Positions 1 to 12,859 of a stretch of DNA of 64,000 nt are shown here, one piece after another. The translations under genes were made by a program, and so were the position numbers. Positions within the stretch are counted from its first letter, which is position 1. The number at the start of each line of letters is the position of its first letter. Source of the stretch: Megasphaera stantonii (GTDB lineage Bacteria; Bacillota; Negativicutes; Veillonellales; Megasphaeraceae); the NCBI RefSeq assembly GCF_003367905.1, contig NZ_CP029462.1, forward strand, positions 2,294,001-2,358,000. Reading direction: 5' to 3'. The notes beneath the pieces were generated by a model that worked only from the letters and a program-made list of their open reading frames with translations, had not been told where the DNA came from and did no database searches.

Positions 1-1
1 T

Positions 2-31
2 AACCTCGAATTAAAAGGGTCTTTGACCTAA
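2..31 (+). CDS. sufB: 3' end of SufB (partial, cut by window edge)
   Basis: The first bases read in frame as NLELKGSLT and a TAA stop at 29-31, just before the SD of sufD. A short tail of the form L-x-L-x-GS is usual at the C-terminus of SufB proteins, and sufB stands next to sufD/S/U in Firmicutes (the usual B. subtilis order differs, with sufB last). Only nine codons are visible, so the call rests on this tail and on context. Confidence 0.55.
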   Translation, partial: NLELKGSLT

Positions 32-46
32 GGAGGGGAGATATAC

Positions 47-1138
47 ATGAACGCAAAGACAAAACCTGTGATACAACTATATAATGAGCTTCCCCGGCCT
101 ACATTTCGGACAATAAAAGTCAATAACTTGGAGCTTGAACCTCTGCCGGAACGGCCATCGGGCAGATATACGCCGCAGCATCAGTGTGAAGGGGACGTTT
201 CCCTGTATTTTTATCAGGGAAACGGCATGCCCGACCTGGGAGAGTTTCAAGGGGCCAATGCCGAAGCGCTGGAACGGGCCCTGCGCCATGCCGATAAGGG
301 ATGCGCCATTGAAGCCGAAGCGGGAGCCAAGGGGACGGCCCGCTTAGTATATGAAGTAAACGACGACCATCCGACGTTGAACCGGCAGCTTCGCATTACG
401 GCCGGAGCTGGCAGCGACGTAACAGTATATTTAGTATTTGAAGGCGGCGCCGCTGGCGGCGAGGTAAACTTCCTGCATTACATCCGTGCAGAGGCAGGCG
501 CTCATGTCAAAATCGTGAAGGTACAGCTTCACGAAGGCAATGTCCGCCACATCGAGCACCGGTATGCCGAAACTGCCGAAGGCAGTTCCGTCGAATACGT
601 CAGCGCCGAGCTGGGGGCAAAGGAAGCCGTCGTATATTACAAAACGGATCTCCTGTACGATGAAAGCTCCTTTGACAGCAAAAGCTTGTATTTAGGCAAA
701 GATAAGCAAATCGTCGATTTTTCCTACTGGATTCCCATGCAGGGCAAAAAGACGAAAGCCGACGTCGCCATAGCGGGGGCTTTGCAGGACGAAGCGAAAA
801 AAGCTTTTCGCGGCACTATCGATTTCCTGCGGGGAAGCAAAAAGGCCGTCGGGTCTGAAGCCGATACGTGCATTCTCCTGAGTCCTAAAGTCCATTCGAT
901 TTCCGTGCCCCTACTGCTGTGCAAGGAGGACGACGTCGTCGGCAATCATGCTTCCAGCGCCGGGCAGATTGACGAGGACACGCTGTTTTATCTCATGAGC
1001 CGCGGCTTCGACTATCAAGGCGCCCAGGCGATTATCGTCGAGTCCCATATCCGTCCTGTTGTCGACGCCTTAGGCGACGGCGCGCTGGCGGAGCGGGTGC
1101 TCCAAACCGTGCGAGAACGGATGAATTCCCAAGGATAG
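47..1138 (+). CDS. sufD: SufD-like Fe-S cluster assembly scaffold subunit
   Basis: This 363-residue protein belongs to the SufB/SufD family. It is mainly the family's right-handed beta-helix, with the conserved C-terminal part reading CILLSPKVHSIS...CKEDDVVGNHASSAGQIDEDTLFYLMSRG. SufD partners SufB and SufC in the cytoplasmic SufBCD scaffold that builds and passes on [4Fe-4S] clusters. The ATG at 47 follows AGGAGGGGAG at a good distance. The gene sits between the tail of sufB and sufS, which supports SufD rather than SufB. The SufB C-terminal tail is absent here. The product is at the short end for the family, which is normal for SufD. I see no frameshift. Confidence 0.88.
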   Translation: MNAKTKPVIQLYNELPRPTFRTIKVNNLELEPLPERPSGRYTPQHQCEGDVSLYFYQGNGMPDLGEFQGANAEALERALRHADKGCAIEAEAGAKGTARLVYEVNDDHPTLNRQLRITAGAGSDVTVYLVFEGGAAGGEVNFLHYIRAEAGAHVKIVKVQLHEGNVRHIEHRYAETAEGSSVEYVSAELGAKEAVVYYKTDLLYDESSFDSKSLYLGKDKQIVDFSYWIPMQGKKTKADVAIAGALQDEAKKAFRGTIDFLRGSKKAVGSEADTCILLSPKVHSISVPLLLCKEDDVVGNHASSAGQIDEDTLFYLMSRGFDYQGAQAIIVESHIRPVVDALGDGALAERVLQTVRERMNSQG

Positions 1139-1151
1139 AAAGGTGATAGCT

Positions 1152-2372
1152 ATGCTGAATGTACGCAATGATTTTCCCATTTTAACGAAACGGCACAACG
1201 GCCATCAGCTCGTGTATCTCGACAACGCGGCGACGACGCAGAAACCGCGGCAGGTCATTCAGGCCGTCGTCGATTTTTTAGAAAACCATAACGGCAACCC
1301 CCATCGCGGCGCTCATATCCTCAGCGTCGAAGCGTCTGAAGCCTATGATCAGGCGCGGGAAGCCGTGCGCCGGTTCATCAACGCCCGCAGCGGCGAAGAA
1401 GTCATTTTCGTACGCAATGCGACGGAAGGGATGAATCTCATCGCTCGGAGTTACGGCGAAACGCACTTGCAAAAGGGAGATAAAATTATCATCCCTATTT
1501 CAGAGCACCATGCCAACCTCGTGACATGGCAGCGGGTCTGCCGTGCGACCGGCGCGGAGCTGGTATATATGTATCTCGACGAAACAGGTCATTTTACGGA
1601 AGACGATTTGGCTAAGATTGATACATCTGCTAAAATCGTAGCCTTCGCCGGCGTCAGCAATGTGTTGGGCATGAAGGTGCCGGCTGAAAAAATCATTGAA
1701 CGAGCCCACGCTGTTGGAGCCGTCGTCGTGTATGACGGCGCGCAGGCGGTGCCGCATATGAAAGTCGACGTACAGGCGCTGGACTGTGATTTCATGGTTT
1801 TTTCCGGACACAAGATGCTCGGCTCTGCCGGTACGGGCGTCGTCTACGGCAAAAAAGAACTTCTTAATGACATGGAACCCTTCCTGCTGGGCGGGGACAT
1901 GATCGAATATGTACAGGAACAAACGACGACCTTCAACGTATTGCCTTTTAAATTTGAAGCCGGCACGGAAAACGTCGAAGGCGCCGTGGCCCTCCATGCG
2001 GCCATTGAGTATCTCGAACGCTTGGGCTGGGAGGCTATTGAAGAACACGAACATGCCTTAGTCGTCCGGGCTTTGGAGGGGATGAAGAAGATTCCGCACA
2101 TCCGCATTATCGGCAGTACGGACCCGGAAGAAAAGACCGGCGTCATCGCCTTCATGATAGACGGCGTCCATCCCCACGACGCGGCGACAATTCTTGACAG
2201 CTACGGCATCGCTATCCGTTCCGGCCATCACTGCGCCCAGCCTTTCGGCGCTCATATCGGCGCGGAAGCGTCGAACCGCATCAGCTTCTACATCTATAAT
2301 ACGATAGAAGAAGTAGAGTATTTCCTGGAAACGCTGCCCTTAGTGCGCAGGCAGATGGGCTACAAGGACTGA
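1152..2372 (+). CDS. sufS: SufS cysteine desulfurase
   Basis: A 406-residue class V PLP enzyme that takes sulfur from cysteine as a persulfide for Fe-S assembly. The N-terminal VYLDNAATTQKP motif, the PLP lysine in FSGHKMLGSAGTG (Lys221) and the catalytic cysteine in RSGHHCAQPF (Cys361) are all present. The short RSGHHCAQ loop is typical of group II (SufS) rather than IscS enzymes. An in-frame GTG at 1143 would add three residues, but AAGGTGAT at 1141-1148 fits the ATG at 1152 better. It follows sufD by 13 bp and precedes sufU by 13 bp, so the three are one operon, and SufU is its expected sulfur acceptor. Confidence 0.94.
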   Translation: MLNVRNDFPILTKRHNGHQLVYLDNAATTQKPRQVIQAVVDFLENHNGNPHRGAHILSVEASEAYDQAREAVRRFINARSGEEVIFVRNATEGMNLIARSYGETHLQKGDKIIIPISEHHANLVTWQRVCRATGAELVYMYLDETGHFTEDDLAKIDTSAKIVAFAGVSNVLGMKVPAEKIIERAHAVGAVVVYDGAQAVPHMKVDVQALDCDFMVFSGHKMLGSAGTGVVYGKKELLNDMEPFLLGGDMIEYVQEQTTTFNVLPFKFEAGTENVEGAVALHAAIEYLERLGWEAIEEHEHALVVRALEGMKKIPHIRIIGSTDPEEKTGVIAFMIDGVHPHDAATILDSYGIAIRSGHHCAQPFGAHIGAEASNRISFYIYNTIEEVEYFLETLPLVRRQMGYKD

Positions 2373-2385
2373 GGAGGCGGACGAT

Positions 2386-2826
2386 ATGGAAGCAATGAAC
2401 GAGTTATATTCTGATATTATTTTAGAACATAACCAGCACCAGGAAAACAAGCGCTTGCTGAAGATCTATACGATGGAAGAACGAGGCCATAACCCGAGCT
2501 GCGGCGACGACATTACGCTGCAAGCCAATATCCGGGACGGCGTCATCGTCGATGCGGCCTACACCGGCCACGGCTGCGCTATCAGCCAGGCGTCGGCAGA
2601 TATTATGATAGATATCATCAAGGGGAAATCGGTAAAGGAAGCTCTCCGCCTAGTCGATTTATTCTTGGAAATGATTAAGCGGAATATTACCGATGAAGAC
2701 CAGCTGGAGGAATTGGAAGACGCCATAGCTCTTAAAAATATTTCTAATATGCCGGCCCGCGTCAAATGCGCCGTCTTAGCATGGCATACGCTGAAAGAAG
2801 CCGTCGAACGCGGCGAGATACAATAA
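2386..2826 (+). CDS. sufU: SufU sulfurtransferase / Fe-S assembly protein
   Basis: This 146-residue IscU-fold protein has the three conserved cysteines in NPSCGDD (Cys39, with Asp41), GHGCAISQAS (Cys64) and ARVKCAVLAW (Cys128). The extra segment between the second and third cysteine marks SufU rather than IscU. In Firmicutes SufU is the zinc-bound sulfur acceptor for SufS. The ATG at 2386 follows GAGGAGGCGGAC. It is the last gene of the suf operon and is followed within 30 bp by a strong terminator. Confidence 0.92.
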   Translation: MEAMNELYSDIILEHNQHQENKRLLKIYTMEERGHNPSCGDDITLQANIRDGVIVDAAYTGHGCAISQASADIMIDIIKGKSVKEALRLVDLFLEMIKRNITDEDQLEELEDAIALKNISNMPARVKCAVLAWHTLKEAVERGEIQ

Positions 2827-2851
2827 TTGCCGGCCTTTTAAACTGAGTATA

Positions 2852-2907
2852 CATGCCGCCTTCAATTGCGTTATGAGAAAATGCATTGGAGGCGGCATAC
2901 TTTTTTT
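2852..2907 (+). terminator. Rho-independent terminator of the suf operon
   Basis: ATGCCGCCT at 2853 pairs perfectly with AGGCGGCAT ending at 2898. A second inner helix (TTCAATTGC with GCATTGGA) lies within the loop, and seven Ts follow at 2901-2907. Confidence 0.85.
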
Positions 2908-2917
2908 GAAAAACGTA

Positions 2918-2946
2918 TTGACAACAGGACGAAAAGAGGATATACT
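2918..2946 (+). promoter_or_regulatory. rRNA operon promoter P1
   Basis: A consensus TTGACA at 2918-2923 and TATACT at 2941-2946 are separated by 17 bp, about 250 bp upstream of the 16S gene. Confidence 0.8.
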
Positions 2947-3021
2947 AAACAAGCTGTTGCGGCAGGGCGCCGCGGCAGGCCGGATAGCCGGTCCGCTTGA
3001 AAAGAACTTCAAAAAAAGTGC

Positions 3022-3050
3022 TTGACAAGCCCGGGCGAGTCTGGTAAGAT
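3022..3050 (+). promoter_or_regulatory. rRNA operon promoter P2
   Basis: TTGACA at 3022-3027 and TAAGAT at 3045-3050 are 17 bp apart. Tandem P1/P2 promoters are usual for rrn operons. This one has a weaker -10 than P1. Confidence 0.75.
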
Positions 3051-3074
3051 ATACAAGTCGTCGCGAGACGGCAT

Positions 3075-3098
3075 GGCCTTTGAAAACTGAACAATGTG
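3075..3098 (+). other. rrn leader: boxA-like element and 5' arm of the 16S processing stem
   Basis: The leader carries CCTTTGAAAACTGAAC, like the boxA/processing leader of Firmicutes rrn operons. The 24-nt stretch is the reverse complement, with two mismatches, of 4830-4853 just after the 16S gene. The two arms would form the long helix that RNase III cuts to release pre-16S. A matching helix around 23S pairs about 4979-5003 with 8132-8153. Confidence 0.75.
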
Positions 3099-3194
3099 AT
3101 ACGAAACAATACGCCAGAGTGCGAGGTCTTAGCAATAAGATTTCAAAACAGGTAACACCAATAATAAGCAAGAACGAGCAATCAGCTCTTCACA

Positions 3195-4764
<1,570 letters not shown>

Positions 4765-4878
4765 GGGAAGAAGTAACGGATTCTGAGGAAGACGTTACAA
4801 ATCTTTAGGTCGGCATTCTGGAGTACGTACACATTGTTCAGTTTTGAGAGGCCATAAACCTCTCAAAGTAATTAAAGT

Positions 4879-4954
4879 GGGGGTGTAGCTCAGCTGGGAG
4901 AGCACCTGCCTTGCAAGCAGGGGGTCAGGAGTTCGATTCTCCTCATCTCCACCA
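4879..4954 (+). tRNA. tRNA-Ala (anticodon TGC)
   Basis: A 76-nt cloverleaf in the 16S-23S spacer. The acceptor arm GGGGGTG pairs with CATCTCC (two G-U pairs). The anticodon loop is CTTGCAA with anticodon TGC, the T arm contains TTCGATT, and CCA is encoded at 4952-4954. A tRNA-Ala in the rrn spacer is common. The usual companion tRNA-Ile is absent from this copy. Confidence 0.96.
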
Positions 4955-5077
4955 CAATTTTATTATGAGAGACCCGTACCTTGACAACTGCATAAAACGA
5001 AACGAACAAACCTCTTTTTTGAAGAAAAAGAGAAAGACTTAACGAACCGAAGAAACTCTGAAAACGGTGAAGACATA

Positions 5078-7988
<2,911 letters not shown>

Positions 7989-7990
<2 letters not shown>

Positions 7991-8050
7991 AGCAGGGAGC
8001 CCTGTTTGAAGGAGCTGAGAAGCGACGCACAAACAGGAGCGAGTCGCTTA
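7989..8050 (+). repeat. Structured element copy R1 (23S-5S spacer)
   Basis: Directly after the 23S end, an outer helix TAAGC/GCTTA (7989-7993 with 8046-8050) encloses an inner helix CCTGTTTG/CAAACAGG (8001-8008 with 8030-8037). The inner apical sequence is AAGGAGCTGAGAAGCGACGCA. Two diverged copies with the same architecture occur after the 5S gene (8366-8427 and 8581-8640). The base pairs differ but pairing is kept, so the structure itself looks selected. Function unknown. Confidence 0.7.
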
Positions 8051-8175
8051 CTCCCGAAGGGAGTGGGTGAGGGAATCTGGAAGCAGGTTCTGAGGAAGGA
8101 ACCGTAAACAGAGCGGAGGCTCGTTAAGGAAGTTCGTTTTATGCAGTTGTAAGGGCACGGGCCCTTAGGAAAAAT

Positions 8176-8290
8176 TCAGTGGCGATAGCTGCGGGGATCC
8201 ACCTGTTCCCATGCCGAACACAGCAGTTAAGCCCGCAAACGCCGAAAGTACTTGGGGGGAGGCCCCCTGGAAGGATAGGAAGCCGCTGAT
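8176..8290 (+). rRNA. rrf: 5S ribosomal RNA
   Basis: An approximately 115-nt gene with terminal helix TCAGTGGC (8176) pairing with GCCGCTGA (8282-8289). It contains the conserved loop sequence CCCATGCCGAACAC. RNase M5, which matures Firmicutes 5S rRNA, is encoded later in the window (32553-33113). Confidence 0.93.
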
Positions 8291-8294
8291 TCAG

Positions 8295-8329
8295 AAAGAA
8301 CGTATACGATATGTATGCGTTCTTTTTTT
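8295..8329 (+). terminator. rRNA operon terminator
   Basis: AAAGAACGTATAC pairs with GTATGCGTTCTTT (one G-U pair) around a 5-nt loop and is followed by a run of Ts. It lies five bases after the 5S gene. Confidence 0.9.
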
Positions 8330-8336
8330 GTATATG

Positions 8337-8357
8337 GCGGCTTCCTATCCTTCCAGG
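8337..8357 (+). repeat. Perfect inverted copy of the 5S 3' end
   Basis: These 21 bases are the exact reverse complement of 8266-8286, the 3' part of the 5S gene. Both arms are centred on the same point as the terminator hairpin, so a read-through transcript could form a much longer hairpin that would trap the 5S 3' end. A more diverged form of the sequence (GCGGCTTCCCATCC) recurs at 8537-8550. Confidence 0.8.
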
Positions 8358-8365
8358 TTCCTGGG

Positions 8366-8427
8366 ATAAGCAGAGAGCCAGTTTTGAAGGAGCGAAAGCG
8401 ACGCGCAAAACTGTGCGAATCGCTTAT
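8366..8427 (+). repeat. Structured element copy R2
   Basis: Outer helix ATAAGC/GCTTAT (8366-8371 with 8422-8427). Inner helix CAGTTTTG/CAAAACTG (8379-8386 with 8406-8413). The apical loop AAGGAGCGAAAGCGACGCG closely resembles R1. Immediately upstream CCAGGTTCCTGG (8353-8364) forms a further small hairpin. Confidence 0.7.
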
Positions 8428-8487
8428 GTCGGGTCCGTGCGTAAGCAGCACATGTCATGAAGAAGTATTCATGTGTGCAGACCCGAC
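8428..8487 (+). other. Long imperfect hairpin between R2 and R3
   Basis: GTCGGGTC at 8428-8435 is the perfect complement of GACCCGAC at 8480-8487. An inner CATGAA/TTCATG helix (8456-8461 with 8468-8473) extends the structure. No T run follows, so it is not an obvious terminator. No coding sequence is supported here. Confidence 0.5.
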
Positions 8488-8580
8488 TGATAGGTGAGAC
8501 GACCGCTAGCAGGAGACGTATTATGTTATATATATAGCGGCTTCCCATCCGATGCCAAAGAACTTGCCCTGGGATAAGCA

Positions 8581-8640
8581 TAAGCAGGGAACACCGTTTG
8601 AAGGAGCAAAGAGATGCGCAAACGGTAGTGAAGTTGCTTA
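8581..8640 (+). repeat. Structured element copy R3
   Basis: Outer helix TAAGC/GCTTA (8581-8585 with 8636-8640). Inner helix ACCGTTTG/CAAACGGT (8593-8600 with 8619-8626). The apical loop is AAGGAGCAAAGAGATGCG. Like R2 it is preceded by CCTGGGATAAGCA and by a GCGGCTTCC block, so the post-5S unit of about 100 bp is present twice. Confidence 0.65.
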
Positions 8641-8842
8641 CTTAAAATCGGAATAAACAAAACATCAAGATATTTAACCTACGGATCGAGTGTGCCAACT
8701 TGATGCCTTGCAGGAAACATATTAATCAAGTAGGTATTCTTTTTATATAGATTCCTTTCTGTTTTTCCATTTTCCTGTATATGAAAATCGGGCCAAACGA
8801 TTTAGTTTTTTAAGCGTTTTATATCGTTAACAATTGTTTTAA
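8641..8842 (+). other. Non-coding AT-rich stretch before the aminotransferase
   Basis: No gene is seen. CATCAAG (8663-8669) can pair with CTTGATG (8699-8705), and ACCTAC (8677-8682) with GTAGGT (8730-8735). The order of the arms is that of an H-type pseudoknot, though such short pairings can arise by chance. Confidence 0.35.
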
Positions 8843-8871
8843 TTGCATTATAGGTATAAAAGTGATATAAT
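8843..8871 (+). promoter_or_regulatory. Promoter of the aminotransferase gene
   Basis: TTGCAT at 8843-8848 and TATAAT at 8866-8871 are spaced 17 bp apart, about 50 bp before the start codon. Confidence 0.75.
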
Positions 8872-8920
8872 ACTATGCGCTGGGGAAATTTGATAACTAC
8901 GATTTAAGGGGTGTAGTATT

Positions 8921-10108
8921 ATGACAAGATTTTCTAGTTTTGCTCAGACGCTGCAGGCGTCCGATATTGCCGAATTATTGGCGTTAACAGAAAAACCGGA
9001 AGTAATTTCTTTTGCCGGCGGCTTGCCTGCTCCGGAATTATTTCCGATTGAAGAAATGAAAAAGGTCGACGAAGCCATTTACAATGAAGAAGGCCGTAAA
9101 GCCGTGCAGTATGGCACGACGGAAGGTTACGTGCCTCTGCGCGAAGAAATCTGCAAGCGCATGAAGGATAAATTCTTTGTAGACTGCAAGCCTGAAGACG
9201 TCGTCGTCACGACAGGTTCGCAGCAGGCGTTGTTTATTCTGGCTCAGATTTTGGTAGACAAGGACCAGACGATTTTGATGGAAAGCCCGTCTTACATGGG
9301 CGCTATCATGGCTTTCGACCCTGTCGGACCGAAATATACGGAAGTTCCGACAGATGATCAGGGCATCGTTCCGGAAGAATTGGAAAAGATCTTGGCTGCC
9401 GATGATTCTATCCGCATGATTTACGTCATTCCGGAGTTCCAGAACCCGACGGGCATTACCTGGCCTGTAGAACGGCGCAAAGCCTTCATGGATATCGTCA
9501 ATAAGTACGACGTCGTCGTATTAGAAGACGATCCGTATGGCGAAATCCGCTACGATATCGAAAAGCTGCCGTCTTTGAAATCGATGGATACGCAGGGCAA
9601 GGTCGTCTTCCTCGGCTCGTTCTCCAAGATTTTCATGCCGGGCCTGCGCCTGGGCTGGATTGTAGCAAATCCGGAAATTATCGATAAATTCGTAAAATTC
9701 AAACAAGCTGTCGACCTCGGCACGTCTACCTTCGGTCAGCGTCAGGCAGCATACTTCCTCAAGATGTTTGACATGGAAGCGCATATCGCTAAAATTACGG
9801 CATTGTATGCGAAACGCCGCGATCTCATGTATCAGTCCATGGAAAAATACTTCCCTGAAGGCGTTACCTTTACCTATCCGAAGGGCGGCTTGTTCACCTG
9901 GGTTACTCTGCCTGAAGGCATGGATGCGAAGGAATTAATGCCGAAATGCCTGGCGAAGGATGTTGCGTATGTTCCGGGCGGTATTTTCTACCCCAACGGC
10001 GGCAATGCTAACCATTTCCGTCTGAACTACTCCAACATGCCGGAAGACCGCATTGTCGAAGGCATCAAACGCTTGGGCGATGTATTGAAGGAAGAATTGG
10101 CAAAATAA
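8921..10108 (+). CDS. PLP-dependent aminotransferase, LysN / 2-aminoadipate aminotransferase type
   Basis: A 395-residue fold-type I aminotransferase of the MocR/LysN-like group without a DNA-binding domain. It shows ISFAGGLPAPELFP near the N-terminus, TTGSQQAL, the NPTG motif, EDDPYGEIRY and the PLP lysine in GSFSKIFMPGLRLGW. Members of this group act on 2-aminoadipate, aromatic, branched-chain or other amino acids, so the substrate cannot be fixed from sequence alone. The ATG at 8921 follows AAGGGGTG. The gene stands alone, with its own promoter and a terminator 15 bp after the stop. Confidence 0.85.
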   Translation: MTRFSSFAQTLQASDIAELLALTEKPEVISFAGGLPAPELFPIEEMKKVDEAIYNEEGRKAVQYGTTEGYVPLREEICKRMKDKFFVDCKPEDVVVTTGSQQALFILAQILVDKDQTILMESPSYMGAIMAFDPVGPKYTEVPTDDQGIVPEELEKILAADDSIRMIYVIPEFQNPTGITWPVERRKAFMDIVNKYDVVVLEDDPYGEIRYDIEKLPSLKSMDTQGKVVFLGSFSKIFMPGLRLGWIVANPEIIDKFVKFKQAVDLGTSTFGQRQAAYFLKMFDMEAHIAKITALYAKRRDLMYQSMEKYFPEGVTFTYPKGGLFTWVTLPEGMDAKELMPKCLAKDVAYVPGGIFYPNGGNANHFRLNYSNMPEDRIVEGIKRLGDVLKEELAK

Positions 10109-10122
10109 GATTGTCATACAGC

Positions 10123-10158
10123 AAAAGGCACATGTCTTACGGCATGTGTCTTTTTTTT
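10123..10158 (+). terminator. Terminator after the aminotransferase
   Basis: GGCACATG pairs with CATGTGTC (one G-U pair) and is followed by eight Ts. Confidence 0.85.
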
Positions 10159-10232
10159 GCCTGTCATTGTGCTGAACCCTAATGCATGATACAATAAATT
10201 GTATTATGTAAGTGTTGGACAAGGAGGAGAGT

Positions 10233-12062
10233 ATGGCGCGGCCTATTGATATATTAAAACGATACTTCGGTTACGAGTCCTTTCGTCCCGGCCAGGAGGA
10301 GGTTATTGATACCTTGCTGGAAGGGCGGGATTGTCTGGCTATCATGCCGACAGGTGCCGGCAAGTCGATTTGTTTTCAGGTGCCCGCTCTGCTGCTGCCG
10401 GGGATTACGCTTATCGTGTCGCCTCTCATTTCCTTGATGAAGGATCAGGTCGACTCGTTGGTCAATCAGCAGATTCCGGCGACGTATATTAACAGCCAGT
10501 GTTCCTTCGACGAGGCGAAGCAGCGCTTTGCGGCCATACGGGCTGGGCGGATCAAATTAGTATACGTGTCGCCGGAACGGCTGCAGAACGAATTCTTTTC
10601 GTCCTTTATGCAGACTATGCCGATTGCAATGCTCATCATCGACGAGGCTCACTGCGTGTCGCAATGGGGCCATGATTTCCGCCCGAGCTACTGCGCCGTG
10701 AAGGAATGGCTGGCTCGGCTGCCGCGCCGTCCTGTCGTCGGGGCATTCACGGCGACGGCGACGGAAAAGGTTAAGGCCGATATGATGAATCTGCTGGGGC
10801 TGCAAAACGAACGGGTATTTATTGGCGGCTTCGACCGGCCTAATTTATATTTCCGTGTCGTATCTCCTGCAGATAAAACGATGTTTATCCTAGCGTATTT
10901 GCAGCGGCACAAGCAGGACAGCGGCATCATCTATGCGGCGACGCGCAAGGAAGTGGAGCGGCTGTACGGCGAGCTGCGCCGCCGGGGCGTGCGCGTCGGC
11001 AAGTATCACGCCGGCATGAGCGACGAAGCGCGGCGAAAGGCACAGGACGACTTTACCTATGACAACGTCGACGTCATGGTGGCGACAAACGCTTTCGGCA
11101 TGGGCATCGATAAGAGCAACGTCCGCTTTGTCATCCATTACCAGATGCCGAAAAATCTGGAAAGCTACTATCAGGAAGCGGGACGGGCCGGACGAGACGG
11201 CGGACCGGGCGAGTGTATCCTGTTGTTCAGCCGGCAGGATATTATGATTCAAAAGTATCTCATTGAAATGTCCGTCCAGGATCCGCAGCAGCAGGACAAG
11301 GAGTTCCACATGCTGCAGCGCATGGTCCAGTACTGCGAAGGACGGCATTGCCTGCGCCGCTACATCTTAACGTATTTCGGCGAGGAGCCGTCGTGGCAGC
11401 GCTGCGAAAAATGCGGCAACTGCGACCAGGAGACTGTAGAAGAAGACCGAACCTTTGAAGTGCGCAACATTTGCCAGTGCGTCGACGAGCTGAAAGGGCG
11501 GTTTGGCCTGACGATGGTCTGCGATATCTTGAAGGGCAGCCAAAATGCCAAGGTCAAGCGCTACGGGTTTCAGAATAAATCGTCCTTCGGCCTGCTGCAG
11601 ACCTATTCGGGACCGGAAATTCGCGATATGGTCAAGCAGGCTGTCGAAGACGGATACTTGGAGCAGTCGGAGGGAAAATATCCCGTTCTTTCCCTGACTG
11701 CGTCGGGAAGGGACGTGCTGGCCGGCAACTGTCAGGTCGTACAAGCGCGGGTCGTCGCGCCGCCGGAAGCGGAAATCGACCTTCCGAAACGGCAGGTCAA
11801 AAAGAAAGCCTCCGTTATCGACGAAGATGCCTTGCGGCCCTTATTCGACGCTTTGCGGGCCAGGCGTTACGAGTTGGCGCAGCGCGAGCATATTCCGCCC
11901 TTTGTCATCTTTTCTGACGCGACGCTGTGGGAAATGGCGGCGCAGAAGCCCCTAAGCCTGGAGGCCATGGCGCAGATCAAGGGCGTCGGCGATTTTAAGC
12001 TGAACAAGTACGGGAATCAGTTTATTCACGTTATCGAATCGTACATACAGAACCAGAGGTGA
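10233..12062 (+). CDS. recQ: ATP-dependent DNA helicase RecQ
   Basis: A 609-residue 3'-5' DNA helicase for recombination repair. Walker A is [12 protein letters not shown], Walker B is [17 protein letters not shown], and the helicase C domain carries [21 protein letters not shown] and the [10 protein letters not shown] motif VI. A zinc-binding Cys set follows ([11 protein letters not shown], then CEKCGNCDQ), then an RQC winged helix, and a C-terminal HRDC domain (about the last 75 residues). A GTG at 10212 would add seven residues, but AAGGAGG at 10221-10227 points to the ATG at 10233. The stop overlaps the SD of thyA, so recQ-thyA-folA are co-transcribed. Confidence 0.93.
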   Translation: MARPIDILKRYFGYESFRPGQEEVIDTLLEGRDCLAIMPTGAGKSICFQVPALLLPGITLIVSPLISLMKDQVDSLVNQQIPATYINSQCSFDEAKQRFAAIRAGRIKLVYVSPERLQNEFFSSFMQTMPIAMLIIDEAHCVSQWGHDFRPSYCAVKEWLARLPRRPVVGAFTATATEKVKADMMNLLGLQNERVFIGGFDRPNLYFRVVSPADKTMFILAYLQRHKQDSGIIYAATRKEVERLYGELRRRGVRVGKYHAGMSDEARRKAQDDFTYDNVDVMVATNAFGMGIDKSNVRFVIHYQMPKNLESYYQEAGRAGRDGGPGECILLFSRQDIMIQKYLIEMSVQDPQQQDKEFHMLQRMVQYCEGRHCLRRYILTYFGEEPSWQRCEKCGNCDQETVEEDRTFEVRNICQCVDELKGRFGLTMVCDILKGSQNAKVKRYGFQNKSSFGLLQTYSGPEIRDMVKQAVEDGYLEQSEGKYPVLSLTASGRDVLAGNCQVVQARVVAPPEAEIDLPKRQVKKKASVIDEDALRPLFDALRARRYELAQREHIPPFVIFSDATLWEMAAQKPLSLEAMAQIKGVGDFKLNKYGNQFIHVIESYIQNQR

Positions 12063-12067
12063 TACTC

Positions 12068-12859
12068 ATGAGCACTGCTGATACGCAGTATTTAAATATT
12101 GTAGAAAACATTTTAGCACGGGGCTATTACGCCAACAACCGCACGGGCGTACCGACATATAAGCTGCCCCATCAAATCATGCAGTTTGATTTGGCTGAAG
12201 AATTTCCCATCTTGACGACGAAATTCGTCGCCTTCAAGACGGCTGTCAAGGAAATCCTTTGGATTTGGCAGCTCCAGAGCAACGACGTGAGGGAACTGCA
12301 GAAAATGAACTGCCACGTGTGGGACGAATGGATGCGGCCCGACGGCACCATCGGCAAGGCCTACGGCTATCAGATACGGAAATACAAGCAGGTAGACAAG
12401 CTCCTCGACATGCTGCGCAACGACCCGCAGAACCGCCGCATGATCGTATCGCTGTGGAATATTGAAGACCTGCCGGATATGGCGCTGCAGCCCTGCGCCT
12501 TCCAGACGCTGTGGGACGTGACGGATGGCCGCCTGAACTGCATGCTCATCCAGCGCAGCGGCGACATGGGGTTAGGCGTGCCGTTCAACATGACGCAGTA
12601 TGCCGTGCTGATTCATCTCATTGCCCAGTCCGTCGGCCTGCAGCCGGGTTTGTTTACGCACGTCATCAACAACGCCCATATTTATGAAAACCACGTAGAA
12701 GCCCTCAAAACGCAGCTGGCCCGCCGCGGCGAAGCCATGGACGCACCGAAGCTCGTCATCGCTAAGGATATTACCGACTTCTACGCCTTTACGCCCGACG
12801 ATATTGCCCTGGATAATTACCGGCATTTAGGAAAGCTGCCCATGGAGGTGGCTGTGTAA
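12068..12859 (+). CDS. thyA: Thymidylate synthase ThyA
   Basis: A 263-residue folate-dependent thymidylate synthase (dUMP to dTMP, making dihydrofolate). The catalytic cysteine is Cys143 in [12 protein letters not shown], followed by the [13 protein letters not shown] substrate motif. The start at 12068 is set by AGAGGTGAT just upstream, and an in-frame GTG at 12059 is less likely. The next gene, folA, starts on the base after the TAA. This gives a tight pair that makes dTMP and regenerates tetrahydrofolate. Confidence 0.95.
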   Translation: MSTADTQYLNIVENILARGYYANNRTGVPTYKLPHQIMQFDLAEEFPILTTKFVAFKTAVKEILWIWQLQSNDVRELQKMNCHVWDEWMRPDGTIGKAYGYQIRKYKQVDKLLDMLRNDPQNRRMIVSLWNIEDLPDMALQPCAFQTLWDVTDGRLNCMLIQRSGDMGLGVPFNMTQYAVLIHLIAQSVGLQPGLFTHVINNAHIYENHVEALKTQLARRGEAMDAPKLVIAKDITDFYAFTPDDIALDNYRHLGKLPMEVAV

